Assembly (NCBI GenBank): GCA_963662605.1
Contig: OY759785.1
Location: 2,480,001 to 2,544,000 of the forward strand
Direction: 5' to 3'
From: G963662605 sp963662605
GTDB lineage: Bacteria > Bacteroidota > Ignavibacteria > Ignavibacteriales > Ignavibacteriaceae
Length of the DNA stretch: 64,000 nt
The notes below the pieces were generated by a model. It searched no databases. It had not been told where the DNA came from and worked only from the letters and a program-made list of their open reading frames with translations. Both the position numbers and the translations under genes were made by a program. Shown one piece after another: positions 1 through 8,748 of the stretch (within the stretch, counting starts at the first letter, position 1; each line of letters starts with the position of its first letter).

Positions 1-213
1 TGCGGAGCGGTGAATAGTTTTTACCATCGTGAAGACGATAAGGAGGTTGTGATTAAGAAACGGTTTGTGATTTTTGAGGAGACGACAAAACCCGTGCTGG
101 ATTTCTACATGGGTAAAAAAGTGATTATTGATATTAATGCGGAGCCGTCAATCGAGGATATTCATAAGGATATTCTGAGTCATATCTTGTACGGCGTTAA
201 TGCTACGATATAA
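1..213 (+). CDS. adk: Adenylate kinase, C-terminal part (cut by window start)
   Basis: The reading frame is open from base 1 and encodes about 70 residues. It starts inside the LID region (CGAVNSFYHREDD) and runs through DDKEVVIKKR to a C-terminal helix (KKVIIDINAEPSIEDIHKDI). This pattern is typical of bacterial adenylate kinase, which interconverts ATP, AMP and ADP in the cytoplasm. The Cys-Gly at the start is compatible with a zinc-binding LID of Gram-positive or Bacteroidetes type, but the other Cys residues lie outside the window. The gene is convergent with ftsE. The 5' end is missing, so no start or promoter can be judged. Confidence 0.85.
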   Translation, partial: CGAVNSFYHREDDKEVVIKKRFVIFEETTKPVLDFYMGKKVIIDINAEPSIEDIHKDILSHILYGVNATI

Positions 214-270
214 TTTTTCTTCCATTTTTATCTTCTTTGAATTGCTAACAACGGATAAGCTATAAATAGT

Positions 271-385
271 GCCCTCACTCTCATTCTCTCTCCCAGAGGG
301 AGAAAGAGGTAGAAGACTCACTTTTTAGGGAATTTATTTCTGTCCCTCTTCGCCCTCTGGGAGAAGAGGTTAGGTGATGAGGGGT
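271..385. repeat. Imperfect inverted repeat between convergent adk and ftsE
   Basis: Two arms of about 40 bases face each other: about 271-310 (core CTCTCCCAGAGGGAGAAAGAGG) and about 343-385 (core CCTCTTCGCCCTCTGGGAGA, inverted). About 35 bases separate them. Each arm also holds a short CTCCC/GGGAG hairpin. The RNA could fold into a long hairpin and end transcription from both convergent genes, but neither side has a clear T-tract. It could equally be a dispersed palindromic element, since CCCTCTCCCAGAGGG-like repeats are common in intergenic DNA of many bacteria. Confidence 0.6.
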
Positions 386-390
386 TAAAT

Positions 391-1065
391 TTATTTCGGA
401 CGGTCGAATATTTCTAATTTGCCGTTATTGAGTCTCAGTATCTTACCATCTCCCCGCTTTACCATCTCATAGTTGTGAGTCGCGAATATGACGGCAGTCC
501 CCTTTGCATTAATGCGCTTTAACAATTCAAGAATTTCTATGGAATTTTCCGGATCAAGATTCCCGGTTGGTTCATCAGCGAGAATCAACATCGGATTATT
601 GATAATCGCCCGGGCGATACCGACGCGCTGAATTTCACCGCCGGAGAGTTCTTCGGGTTTGCTTTTCAGTTTATGTACCAATCCGACTTCATTCAACACT
701 TCAAGCACTTTCTTCTTGATATTTTTCGGATTATACCCCGTCACCTCAAGTATAAATGCTAAATTTTCATAAACATTTCTGTCGCGTATCAACTTGAAAT
801 CCTGAAATATGATGCCAAGTTTGCGCCGTACTTTCAGGATGTCTTTATGCTTAATTTTTTTGGAAGAAAAATCACCAACAGTAATTTCACCTTTTGTGGG
901 CAGCAGGTTAAAATAGATCAACTGCATCAAAGTGCTTTTGCCGGATCCGCTTTTACCAACCAGAAACATAAACTCACCGGGAGCCATTTCAAAGGATGCA
1001 CCTGCAATGATTTCCTGGCCGTTATAGCCGAATTCCAAATCTTTTAATTCTATAATAGATTTCAC
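391..1065 (-). CDS. ftsE: FtsE-like ABC transporter ATP-binding protein
   Basis: This 224-residue ABC ATPase matches FtsE in length and motifs: Walker A GKSGSGKST (37-45), Q-loop Gln88, signature LSGGE (140-144) and Walker B ILADEPTGNLD (161-171). In the cell, FtsE pairs with the membrane protein FtsX at the division site and controls peptidoglycan hydrolases. No ftsX is adjacent: the next gene downstream is the convergent adk and the upstream neighbour is a methyltransferase. It is the last gene of a minus-strand operon and overlaps the methyltransferase stop by 4 bases. A LolD-like lipoprotein exporter ATPase is the main alternative, but the DEPTGNLD motif and overall sequence favour FtsE. 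Confidence 0.85.
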   Translation of the reverse strand: MKSIIELKDLEFGYNGQEIIAGASFEMAPGEFMFLVGKSGSGKSTLMQLIYFNLLPTKGEITVGDFSSKKIKHKDILKVRRKLGIIFQDFKLIRDRNVYENLAFILEVTGYNPKNIKKKVLEVLNEVGLVHKLKSKPEELSGGEIQRVGIARAIINNPMLILADEPTGNLDPENSIEILELLKRINAKGTAVIFATHNYEMVKRGDGKILRLNNGKLEIFDRPK

Positions 1066-1790
1066 GTTTTCCTCGTTAAAAACTGTGCGCGTCTCGCGTC
1101 ACTGTCGTAATCTTCGAATGTGAAGTTCTTAAAACATTCCAAAATCTGAAATTTTTCCTTCTCGAGCAACTGAAAAAACGTTTCAACCGGATAAATTTTT
1201 TGCGTGTGCTCCTCAACAATCTCTTCTCCGGTTTCGGGAAGTTTAATTCTGAAAATGTTTTTATGAATGCCGGAACGCTCGTTGTACACGCTTTCGTGTT
1301 TATAAAATTTATTAGTGGTAAGGCCTTCACTCCTGATCAGTTCGACATGTTCTTTGCTTCCTGCATGGAGGCAGCAATCAAACAAAAACATACCACCCGG
1401 TTTAAGTACCGAGTTCACTTCATGCATTACTTTTCTTAACTGCTTAACAGATAATGTATAATTAATACTGTCAAACAGACATACCACCGCATCAAATTTT
1501 GGTTTAAATGGAATAGCATCATATGAGCAAACAAGTCTGGGCAGTTTAGTAGCATGAACGGAATCTACCATCTCAAATGAAAGGTCGCTGACGATGATAT
1601 TGGGATAATAGTACTTCAGGTAAGAAGCAAATTTGCCATTACCCGCGGCAATTTCAAGTATCCTCGCTTTCTTTTTCAGGAAAGGTGAAAGCATATCGTT
1701 TGCATATTCAGCCCATCCGCTGTAGTCAATATCATGCATCAGATGGTCATAAAACTGCGCGAGTAAGGAATATGGTTTCGCGTTAGCCAT
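1062..1790 (-). CDS. Class I SAM-dependent methyltransferase
   Basis: This 242-residue protein has the Rossmann methyltransferase core. Motif I (ILEIAAGNGKFA, about 43-54) binds S-adenosylmethionine. An acidic strand end follows (IIVSDLS), then a VVCLFDSINYT segment and a VLKPGGMFLFD segment that are typical of class I enzymes. The substrate cannot be told from sequence. The gene overlaps pdxA by 8 bases upstream and ftsE by 4 bases downstream, so the three are translationally coupled. It may be a small-molecule methylase; no rRNA- or protein-methylase signature is visible. Confidence 0.8.
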   Translation of the reverse strand: MANAKPYSLLAQFYDHLMHDIDYSGWAEYANDMLSPFLKKKARILEIAAGNGKFASYLKYYYPNIIVSDLSFEMVDSVHATKLPRLVCSYDAIPFKPKFDAVVCLFDSINYTLSVKQLRKVMHEVNSVLKPGGMFLFDCCLHAGSKEHVELIRSEGLTTNKFYKHESVYNERSGIHKNIFRIKLPETGEEIVEEHTQKIYPVETFFQLLEKEKFQILECFKNFTFEDYDSDARRAQFLTRKT

Positions 1791-2763
1791 GTTTGCGTTT
1801 CTTGAGAAGTTTATAGGCTGCTTCCGATGCAGCGATCATACTTGATGCCGAAGCCTTGCCGCTGCCCGCTATATTATAAGCAGTGCCGTGATCAGGGGAG
1901 GTTCGTATGAACGGCAGCCCGGCTGTAAAATTTACACCATCATCAAAACTCAGCAGCTTAAATGGAATTAAAAGCTGATCGTGATATGGAGCAACGACGC
2001 AATCATATTTTTTGTAGAGCTGCATACCGAAGAAGGCATCCGCTGGAAAAGGGCCATCAATAATATTTTTGTATTTCTTTATCACAGGAGCAAAAATTTC
2101 TATCTCTTCCCTGCCGATATTTCCGCTCTCACCTGCATGCGGATTTAATCCGAGCAAAGCGATTTTCGGAGTCTGCTTACCAAAATCATTTTTTAACGAA
2201 TCCACAATAACACGGATTTTTGCATCAACGGACTCTTTATTCAGGATTGAAGACACTTCCGCAAGCGGTTCATGAATTGTAAGCAGTGCACCTTTCATTT
2301 TTTTCGAAAGGAACATCATTACAAATTTTTGTATGCCGATCCAACCAGCCAGCATTTCCGTGTGTCCGGGATAAGTGTAGCGGGCTTTTTTGACAGCCTC
2401 TTTGGAAATCGGCGCAGTGACTAATGCCGTATCGGCATGTTCTTTTATAAAAGCATATGCTATTTCAAGCGCTTTGACAGAAGCCCTGCCAGATGCGGCA
2501 TCGGGGCTTCCGAATTTTTGTTTAACGTCCGGGAGAGTAACAACTGAGATGATCTGCTTATCCGAAGATGCTTCTGCAAAATTCTCGATTAATTCACATT
2601 GAAAATCAAGTGGAGTAACATTTGCGGTTTGAAGAAAAACATTCCGCGGGATAACAACAAATTTTTTGCAGTCTTTTTGCTTATTCCTGAAATGCCGGAG
2701 AGTCTTGAAAATTATCTCGGGACCGATTCCATTTGTATCGCCGCAGGTGTAAATGATATTCAT
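1783..2763 (-). CDS. pdxA: 4-hydroxythreonine-4-phosphate dehydrogenase
   Basis: PdxA oxidises 4-phosphohydroxy-L-threonine with NAD in pyridoxal 5'-phosphate synthesis. The 326 residues match the family length (about 330). It opens with GDTNGIGPEI and has the three metal-binding His motifs PGHTE, NPHAGESG and PYHDQ, then SPDHGTAYNIAG near the end. It overlaps the upstream GWxTD-like gene by 4 bases and the downstream methyltransferase by 8 bases. The enzyme is cytoplasmic and normally a zinc-dependent homodimer. Confidence 0.95.
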   Translation of the reverse strand: MNIIYTCGDTNGIGPEIIFKTLRHFRNKQKDCKKFVVIPRNVFLQTANVTPLDFQCELIENFAEASSDKQIISVVTLPDVKQKFGSPDAASGRASVKALEIAYAFIKEHADTALVTAPISKEAVKKARYTYPGHTEMLAGWIGIQKFVMMFLSKKMKGALLTIHEPLAEVSSILNKESVDAKIRVIVDSLKNDFGKQTPKIALLGLNPHAGESGNIGREEIEIFAPVIKKYKNIIDGPFPADAFFGMQLYKKYDCVVAPYHDQLLIPFKLLSFDDGVNFTAGLPFIRTSPDHGTAYNIAGSGKASASSMIAASEAAYKLLKKRKHG

Positions 2764-4013
2764 AACGCGTTCACCAGTTCATAATTACCGGCACCGGTAT
2801 AATCCACAAAGTAAAATACTTTTTTTAACTGCGTGTACCTCCATATCTCTGCCATTTTACCGCCTTTTGTCACAGTGCGTTCAACGGAGGATGGTGTACC
2901 GAATTTTATAAATATTTCTCCGCGTCCCATTGATGCACCATCGCCGCCCTTGATCGAAGAAAAATTATCAATGGCATAATCGGCACGTCTATAGAAGGAA
3001 TACATTTTTTCATTGAATGCAGTTGAAGGAGTCGGATCGTATTTCTCCCAGAACTTATAAATACTTATTATTTCTTTTTTGGAGTATCTATCGAAAACCG
3101 GACTGTCTGTGTAAAGAGAATCTACCAGTTCAAGTAAATTATAAGCTGATTCCTGATATTGGAGTGATTTCGGCATATCAATCCATGAAACCACGAAAGG
3201 CTGAGTGCCGTGCAATGTATCATCACCGGTTGACATTATATATCTGCCGGGTAATAGTTTTTGAGAAATGTTTTTAAATATGAATGAATTGACTGCTGAA
3301 TCGGATTGAGCTTTTACGACAATCGCATTTTGCAGTGTGTCAATAAGGTATGACGCCGCTTTTTTGATTCCGGAAATAAAAGTGAATGAAGTGTCCCGTC
3401 CCCTGATGGTCAGTTTCAATGAATCATTCTTTGTAGGAGGAACTGAGACAATTACATCGGAAGGTTTATCTGAAAAAGGAATGGCCCCACCGTAATTCTG
3501 AAGAGTGCAGAGTGTATAAGAAGTGTCTCTGAATCCTTCGACCACCACATTGAACAGCATAGCGCCGGTATCAATCGGTATATCCCGATGCCAGACTTCC
3601 CTATTGGTAGAATTATCAGTTAACGTAACACTAACCCGCGGATGCAATCCTGAGTATGTTACTCTTACTATCCCTTGCGTAGATGCATCCGATTTGGCGG
3701 CATCATAATCCTTAACCGTAATTTTCCGGTCAACGATTTCGGTTGCCAGCACTTTATCAAGAGTATCAACAACCTGCGCTTGAATCGAGAATGACGCAGT
3801 ATACACATCATTCTCCTTGGTAAACAATAATACGGAATTCTGCAGCCTGTATGTAATAACCGCTCTCCGGCTATCGGCAGTTTTCACGGTGTGACATTCA
3901 ACAAAGAACCCTTTTTCCCGTATCGGAAAAACAGGCTTGCCGTCATCTCCAGCGAAAATGCTTCCACTCAGCAAGAAAAATATTGTACAATATATACCGA
4001 AAAATGTCCGCAT
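2760..4013 (-). CDS. GWxTD domain-like exported protein
   Basis: This 417-residue protein starts with a signal peptide (MRTFFGIYCTIFFLLSGSIFA). Its middle is beta-rich and its C-terminus resembles the GWxTD domain: MGRGEIFIKFGTPSSVER followed by AEIWRY and a final VFYFVDYTGAGNY. The name-giving Gly-Trp-x-Thr-Asp is not conserved (GGDGASMGRG is in its place), so it is a divergent member. GWxTD proteins are found in Bacteroidota, Ignavibacteria and Acidobacteria; their function is unknown. It lies between rho and pdxA in a tight operon, which says little about its role. Confidence 0.7.
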   Translation of the reverse strand: MRTFFGIYCTIFFLLSGSIFAGDDGKPVFPIREKGFFVECHTVKTADSRRAVITYRLQNSVLLFTKENDVYTASFSIQAQVVDTLDKVLATEIVDRKITVKDYDAAKSDASTQGIVRVTYSGLHPRVSVTLTDNSTNREVWHRDIPIDTGAMLFNVVVEGFRDTSYTLCTLQNYGGAIPFSDKPSDVIVSVPPTKNDSLKLTIRGRDTSFTFISGIKKAASYLIDTLQNAIVVKAQSDSAVNSFIFKNISQKLLPGRYIMSTGDDTLHGTQPFVVSWIDMPKSLQYQESAYNLLELVDSLYTDSPVFDRYSKKEIISIYKFWEKYDPTPSTAFNEKMYSFYRRADYAIDNFSSIKGGDGASMGRGEIFIKFGTPSSVERTVTKGGKMAEIWRYTQLKKVFYFVDYTGAGNYELVNAL

Positions 4014-4056
4014 ATTGCTCAGATAACTATGTAAATATTGAATAATGCCTATCGCA

Positions 4057-5310
4057 TTAACTATTCATGTAAGCAAGAAAATCTTTATTGTTCTTTGAAC
4101 CGCGCATCTTATCAAGTAAGAATTCCATAGCTTCAATCGAAGTAAACTCACTAAGAATTTTTCTAAGAATATAAATCTTCTGGAGATCCTCTTCCTTAAG
4201 AAGCAATTCTTCTTTTCTGGTTCCACTGCGATTGACATTGATAGCAGGGAAAATTCTGCGATCACTCAAATCACGGTCAAGCACGATTTCCATGTTACCG
4301 GTACCTTTGAACTCTTCAAAGATAACGTCATCCATTCTGCTTCCTGTATCAATAAGTGCCGTTGCAATAATCGTGAGGCTTCCGCCGTCTTCCGTATTAC
4401 GAGCAGCACCAAAGAAACGTTTCGGTTTGTGGAGCGCATTGGAGTCAACACCACCTGAAAGGATTCTGCCGCTATGAGGAACAACAATGTTATGTGCTCT
4501 TGCAAGACGAGTAATACTATCAAGAAGAATAACAACATCTTCGCCGGATTCAACAAGGCGTTTCGCTTTTTCAATAACCATATCAGCTACCTGCACATGA
4601 CGTTCGGCCGGCTCATCGAAAGTTGAACTGATAACTTCAGCCTTAACGCTGCGTTCCATGTCGGTAACTTCTTCAGGACGTTCGTCAATTAACAGAATGA
4701 TTAGTTTAATATCAGGATGGTTACGGGTAATCGAGTTAGCAATCTTTTGCAGCAACACTGTTTTACCGCTCTTCGGAGGTGATACAATAAGACCTCTCTG
4801 TCCTTTTCCGATAGGAGTCAATAAATCCATGATTCTCATGGAGTATTCACCGGGCGCTGATTCAAGTACGATGCGCTTTGTAGGATACACCGGAATAAGG
4901 TTGTCAAATAAGGTTCTTTCACGCATAATTGCGGGATCTGAATTATTCACTGCTTCTACACGAAGTAAAGCGAAGAACCGTTCTCCCTCTTTTGGCGGAC
5001 GAACCTGGCCGCTGACAAAATCACCGGTACGCAGACTGAATTTTTTAATCTGCGATGGCGATACATAAATGTCATCCGGCGAAGGAAGATAATTATAATC
5101 TGCTGAACGGAGGAAACCATATCCGTCCGGAAGCACTTCCAGAACGCCCTTTGAAAAAGAAAGTCCGTCCTTTGATGTTTGTGTTTCCAGGATTTTGAAA
5201 ATGAGTTCCTGTTTTCTCAAATCGCTATAACCCGTAATGTTCAAATCTTTCGCGATTTGATTGAGCTCAACAATTTTTTTTGACTTTAATTCCGAAATAT
5301 CCATCGGCAT
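4057..5310 (-). CDS. rho: Transcription termination factor Rho
   Basis: Rho is the hexameric RNA-dependent ATPase that ends transcription. The 417 residues match E. coli Rho (419). Visible parts are the N-terminal Rho-N helical domain (ISELKSKKIVELNQIAKDL), the cold-shock RNA-binding fold (VLPDGYGFLRS), Walker A (SPPKSGKT), Walker B (VVILLDSITRLARAHN) and the Q/R-loop region (GGVDSNALHKPKRFFGAARN). The start is chosen for an AGGTG ribosome site 7 bases upstream. It sits between folC and the GWxTD-like gene with gaps of 48 and 43 bases, so it is probably in the same transcript. Confidence 0.97.
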   Translation of the reverse strand: MPMDISELKSKKIVELNQIAKDLNITGYSDLRKQELIFKILETQTSKDGLSFSKGVLEVLPDGYGFLRSADYNYLPSPDDIYVSPSQIKKFSLRTGDFVSGQVRPPKEGERFFALLRVEAVNNSDPAIMRERTLFDNLIPVYPTKRIVLESAPGEYSMRIMDLLTPIGKGQRGLIVSPPKSGKTVLLQKIANSITRNHPDIKLIILLIDERPEEVTDMERSVKAEVISSTFDEPAERHVQVADMVIEKAKRLVESGEDVVILLDSITRLARAHNIVVPHSGRILSGGVDSNALHKPKRFFGAARNTEDGGSLTIIATALIDTGSRMDDVIFEEFKGTGNMEIVLDRDLSDRRIFPAINVNRSGTRKEELLLKEEDLQKIYILRKILSEFTSIEAMEFLLDKMRGSKNNKDFLAYMNS

Positions 5311-5358
5311 ATCAATTCACCTATCTTATTTATTATTAATTTAAATTTCTTATGATTA

Positions 5359-6618
5359 CTATAAACTCTCTTTTACATGTCCCACGAGATACATACTTCC
5401 CGTGACAACTAAACATTCTTTTTCATTGCCCGATTTGAGATACTCCTGCACGAATGCTACAGAATCCTCAACCACCGTCACGTGCAATTCAAGCTCTGCA
5501 CATATCTTTTGCAATTCCTGAATCGGCATTGCCCGCTCAATAGTCAGTGTTGTGATATATACTTCATCAAAAACCGGCGCAATCCGCTTAATCATGCTGA
5601 CGATTGACTTATCCCTGAGTGCGGTAAATAATATTTTTGATTTTGAAAACTCCGGCTGAATTTTGATAAACTCATGAATAAAGCTGTCTATCCCCTCAAA
5701 ATTATGAGCAGAATCAAATATCAGTGCCGGTTTCTTTTTCGCAATTTCAAACCTGCCCTGAATTTTTGTATTCTTTACAACATTTTTAATCCCGTGTTCA
5801 AGCACATGCGGATTAATGAAATCCAGTGTCTCATGAACCGCCAACAACGCAAGTGCAGCATTGCGGCGCTGATACCCGCCTTTTAACGGCGAATCAAGCC
5901 TTTCGATGTTAAGTTCTTCAGTATACAGCTCAATCGTATCTCTTTTTTCAATGATGTAATCACTCAACAAAAAGAATTCGCTATTGAATTCGCTACATCT
6001 CGCTTCCATAACATCCAACGCTTCATTCGGTATTTTTCCGGCAAAGACTTTAGCGCCTTTTTTTATGATCGCTGCTTTTTCACCGGCAATCTGGGTCAGC
6101 GTGCTGCCGAGAACATTTGTGTGTTCATAACTGATGGAAGTGATTACGACAGCGAGCGGCTGCAAAACGTTTGTCGCATCCAACCTTCCGCCTAATCCGG
6201 TTTCGATAACCGCATACTCGGCTCCCTTATCCTTAAAATAGCAGAACGCAATCGCAGTTGTGACTTCAAAAAATGTCAACTGCTTTTCTATAATATAATC
6301 CCAATGATTCTGCACAAATTTTATGACGTAATCATCCGGAATATAGTTTCCCTGAAAAATGATGCGTTCATTGAATTTAACAAAATGCGGCGATGTATAC
6401 AGTCCCGTTTTATAACCGGCTTCCATGAGGATACTGGCAATAAATGACGACGTACTTCCTTTTCCATTTGAGCCTGCAATATGAAATGCTTTGAAGGATT
6501 TCTGAGGATTCCCGAGTATTTCAAGAAATTCCCGGATATTATCCAGCCCCAGTTTCACTCCAAACTTTTGCAGTGAGTATAATTTCTCAATTTCAGGCGA
6601 TTCTTTCACAATCAACAT
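5359..6618 (-). CDS. folC: Bifunctional folylpolyglutamate/dihydrofolate synthase
   Basis: FolC adds L-glutamate to dihydropteroate and to reduced folates, using ATP. The 419 residues match the family. The ATP-binding loop is GSNGKGST (49-56), followed by GYKTGLYTSPHFVKFNERI, the ETGLGGRLDATN motif, the YEHTNVLG loop and DSAHNFEG in the C-terminal ligase domain. It appears to be the first gene of the folC-rho-GWxTD-pdxA-methyltransferase-ftsE operon, after a 420-base non-coding stretch. Whether it has both activities or only one cannot be told from sequence. Confidence 0.93.
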   Translation of the reverse strand: MLIVKESPEIEKLYSLQKFGVKLGLDNIREFLEILGNPQKSFKAFHIAGSNGKGSTSSFIASILMEAGYKTGLYTSPHFVKFNERIIFQGNYIPDDYVIKFVQNHWDYIIEKQLTFFEVTTAIAFCYFKDKGAEYAVIETGLGGRLDATNVLQPLAVVITSISYEHTNVLGSTLTQIAGEKAAIIKKGAKVFAGKIPNEALDVMEARCSEFNSEFFLLSDYIIEKRDTIELYTEELNIERLDSPLKGGYQRRNAALALLAVHETLDFINPHVLEHGIKNVVKNTKIQGRFEIAKKKPALIFDSAHNFEGIDSFIHEFIKIQPEFSKSKILFTALRDKSIVSMIKRIAPVFDEVYITTLTIERAMPIQELQKICAELELHVTVVEDSVAFVQEYLKSGNEKECLVVTGSMYLVGHVKESL

Positions 6619-7038
6619 GAGATTAATGTATAAGTTAAAAAGTTAGTGAACATCGAAATACGAAGTTTCCGGTATTTGGAAACAGTGAAATGCTGAATCA
6701 ATTAGTTAAAAAATAGGAATTTAGGATTAAATATTTTTTGTAGAATATGTAAGAACGCACTTGTTGAAAATATTAATTTAAAGGATTATATGTTGAAAAT
6801 AGCTTTTTTAGACCCCGTGTTCACCTAATATAGACTTCTTTGAAACTTGTTTTGGATAATTTTGGTGATTTTCTATTTGCTCGCAGCTGAAATATACAGA
6901 AGAAACTAAATCAAGTCAACACATATTTGAGGCACTCAATAACGTGATTACGCTCAAATTTATCGAATCAACGTTTAAAAGATAACAATAATTGATATAC
7001 GTGTCAAATCACTTATTTATCAAACAGGATATTTTTCA
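6619..7038. other. 420-base AT-rich gap without a recognised gene
   Basis: This stretch separates rpiB-like (ending at 7039) from folC (starting at 6618), both on the minus strand. It must hold the folC operon promoter. On the minus strand, 6955-6962 reads TAAATTTG, which fits the Bacteroidetes -7 box, but the best TTG lies 23 bases upstream, longer than usual, and it would leave a leader of over 300 bases. No riboswitch, small RNA or ORF is recognised. Confidence 0.4.
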
Positions 7039-7677
7039 CTATTGGCTATTACGCTCAATTTCGGATATTTTATCCAATCTTTTCTGATGTCTGCCGCCCA
7101 GAAAGTCGGTATACAGCCAAACATCGAGGATACTCTTTATAGTCTCAATACCAAGAGAACGTGCACCGAGCACGACAACATTTGCATTGTTGTGTTCGCG
7201 TGAACTTCTGGCTGAAAACTCATTATAGCAGGTAACCGCTCTTATTCCCTTAACCTTGTTCGCAGTTATAGCCGAAGGAATACCGGTAGCATCAAACAGA
7301 ATTCCGGCATCAACTTCTTTTGCTTTCACTTTTTTCGCAACCGCGTATGCAAAATCAGGATAATCACAGGCAGTAGTATCCTTGCAGCCGACGTCGGTCA
7401 CAACAATCTGTTTTTCCTGCAAATACTTCATGATCTCAACCTTAACAGAAAAACCGGTATGATCCGAGCCGACAGCGATTGTTCTGAACTTCGGAACGAT
7501 AGTCGCTGCTTTTTCGCCGGACTGCTGAGGCTGCAAAGGATCAACAACCAGCATACCGCTGTGTTTCATTCGATCAATTGCAGATGGCGTAATTACAGTA
7601 CCTTTTTCCAAAACGAGTTGGCGTACGCCCTGTCTGAGTAAATTGAGAATATCGGTTTCGGTTATGAGTTTTTTCAT
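7039..7677 (-). CDS. RpiB/LacA/LacB-family sugar-phosphate isomerase with an N-terminal extension
   Basis: Residues 66-205 of 212 are an RpiB fold: AVGSDHTGFSVK (phosphate and ring-opening region), CDYPDFA, NKVKGIRAV and SSREHNNANVVVLGARSLG. RpiB interconverts ribose 5-phosphate and ribulose 5-phosphate. The usual active-site Cys (in GILICGTGIG) is replaced: here the loop reads GILFDATGIP, with Asp129. The first about 60 residues (ITETDILNLLRQGV, then GTVITPSAIDRM) are an extra domain that resembles N-terminal extensions of microcompartment-associated enzymes. Asp at this position is also recalled in microcompartment-linked RpiB paralogues, but no shell genes are in the window. It is the last gene of the alr-unknown-manC operon, 1 base after manC. 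The substrate is uncertain. Confidence 0.75.
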   Translation of the reverse strand: MKKLITETDILNLLRQGVRQLVLEKGTVITPSAIDRMKHSGMLVVDPLQPQQSGEKAATIVPKFRTIAVGSDHTGFSVKVEIMKYLQEKQIVVTDVGCKDTTACDYPDFAYAVAKKVKAKEVDAGILFDATGIPSAITANKVKGIRAVTCYNEFSARSSREHNNANVVVLGARSLGIETIKSILDVWLYTDFLGGRHQKRLDKISEIERNSQ

Positions 7678-7678
7678 A

Positions 7679-8746
7679 TTATAATAATTCCGGTTTATCG
7701 GTTTGTTTCAGGTAATCAACAATTTTCTTCACACTCTGTGCCTGATCGCGTCTGCAAACAAGAGTTGCATCTTTTGTATTGATAACAATCAGACTATCCG
7801 TACCAATAACCGCGGTGAATCTATCCGGTGAATATATAAAGTTATCATGTGTAGCTTCCGTAAAAACATCTCCGGTCAACGCATCGCCGTCTTCGTTCTT
7901 AACAGAAAGTTGATACACTTCTTCCCAGCTGCCCACATCGCTCCAGCGAAACGTTGACTTAACTAAATAAACATCGCGTGATTTTTCCATGATGCCGTAA
8001 TCAATTGAAATGCTTTTCAATTGGGCATAATTTTCCGCAAGTACTTTTTCATATGCAGGAGTACCCATTGCCGCTTCAATTAATTGCAGGCAATAGGATA
8101 GATCAGGCATATACGCGGCAATCTCACTTAGAATCGTATCAACACGCCAGATGAACATTCCGGAATTCCAGTAAAAGTCCCCGCTCTTCAAAAACCTGAC
8201 TGCAGTTGCGTAATTTGGTTTTTCAGCAAAAGCATTTACCGGACAAATCGCGCTGTCACTTTTATCATCAGTCACTTGTATGTAGCCGTAGCCTGTCTCA
8301 GGTCTTGTCGGAACAATACCGATGGTGACCAATCCTTTTTTCTCGTAAGCGTAATTTATTGCCGTGTTTAAATTTTCAATAAACTTATCTTCATCATGAA
8401 TCAAATGATCTGCCGGTAATACGAATGTAACCGCATCATTGGATAAATTTTTAATATGCAGGCAGGCTAAACCGATACAGGCGGCAGTATTGCGGCCGTA
8501 GGGCTCGACAAGAATATTTTCTTTCGGAATCTGCGGCAGTTGACGAATCATCTCATCAGTCTGCACTTTATTTGTCACAATAAAAATATGATCCGGTGCA
8601 ACTAACGGTTCAATTCGCTTTACCGTTGATTGTATCATTGTATCTTCACCAAATATCGTCAGCAGCTGTTTCGGAGTTCTTTCTTTGCTTCTGGGCCAGA
8701 ACCGCGAACCAACACCGCCAGCCATAATAATGGCATATATATCCAT
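7679..8746 (-). CDS. manC: Mannose-1-phosphate guanylyltransferase
   Basis: This enzyme makes GDP-mannose from GTP and mannose 1-phosphate for polysaccharide and glycoconjugate synthesis. The nucleotidyltransferase signature is MAGGVGSRFWPRS near the N-terminus, followed by TPKQLL. FVLPADHLI, AFAEKPNYATA, WNSGMFIWR and the FRWSDVGSWEE motif are also present. At 355 residues it lacks the C-terminal cupin (isomerase) domain of bifunctional ManC/AlgA, so it is the single-function form. It is packed between the unknown 299-residue gene (2-base gap) and the rpiB-like gene (1-base gap). Confidence 0.93.
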   Translation of the reverse strand: MDIYAIIMAGGVGSRFWPRSKERTPKQLLTIFGEDTMIQSTVKRIEPLVAPDHIFIVTNKVQTDEMIRQLPQIPKENILVEPYGRNTAACIGLACLHIKNLSNDAVTFVLPADHLIHDEDKFIENLNTAINYAYEKKGLVTIGIVPTRPETGYGYIQVTDDKSDSAICPVNAFAEKPNYATAVRFLKSGDFYWNSGMFIWRVDTILSEIAAYMPDLSYCLQLIEAAMGTPAYEKVLAENYAQLKSISIDYGIMEKSRDVYLVKSTFRWSDVGSWEEVYQLSVKNEDGDALTGDVFTEATHDNFIYSPDRFTAVIGTDSLIVINTKDATLVCRRDQAQSVKKIVDYLKQTDKPELL

Positions 8747-8748
8747 CT

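Noticed and set aside
391..1065. LolD lipoprotein-export ATPase in place of FtsE
   Set aside because: Sequence and length fit FtsE better and no LolC/E-type permease is adjacent, although FtsX is also not adjacent.
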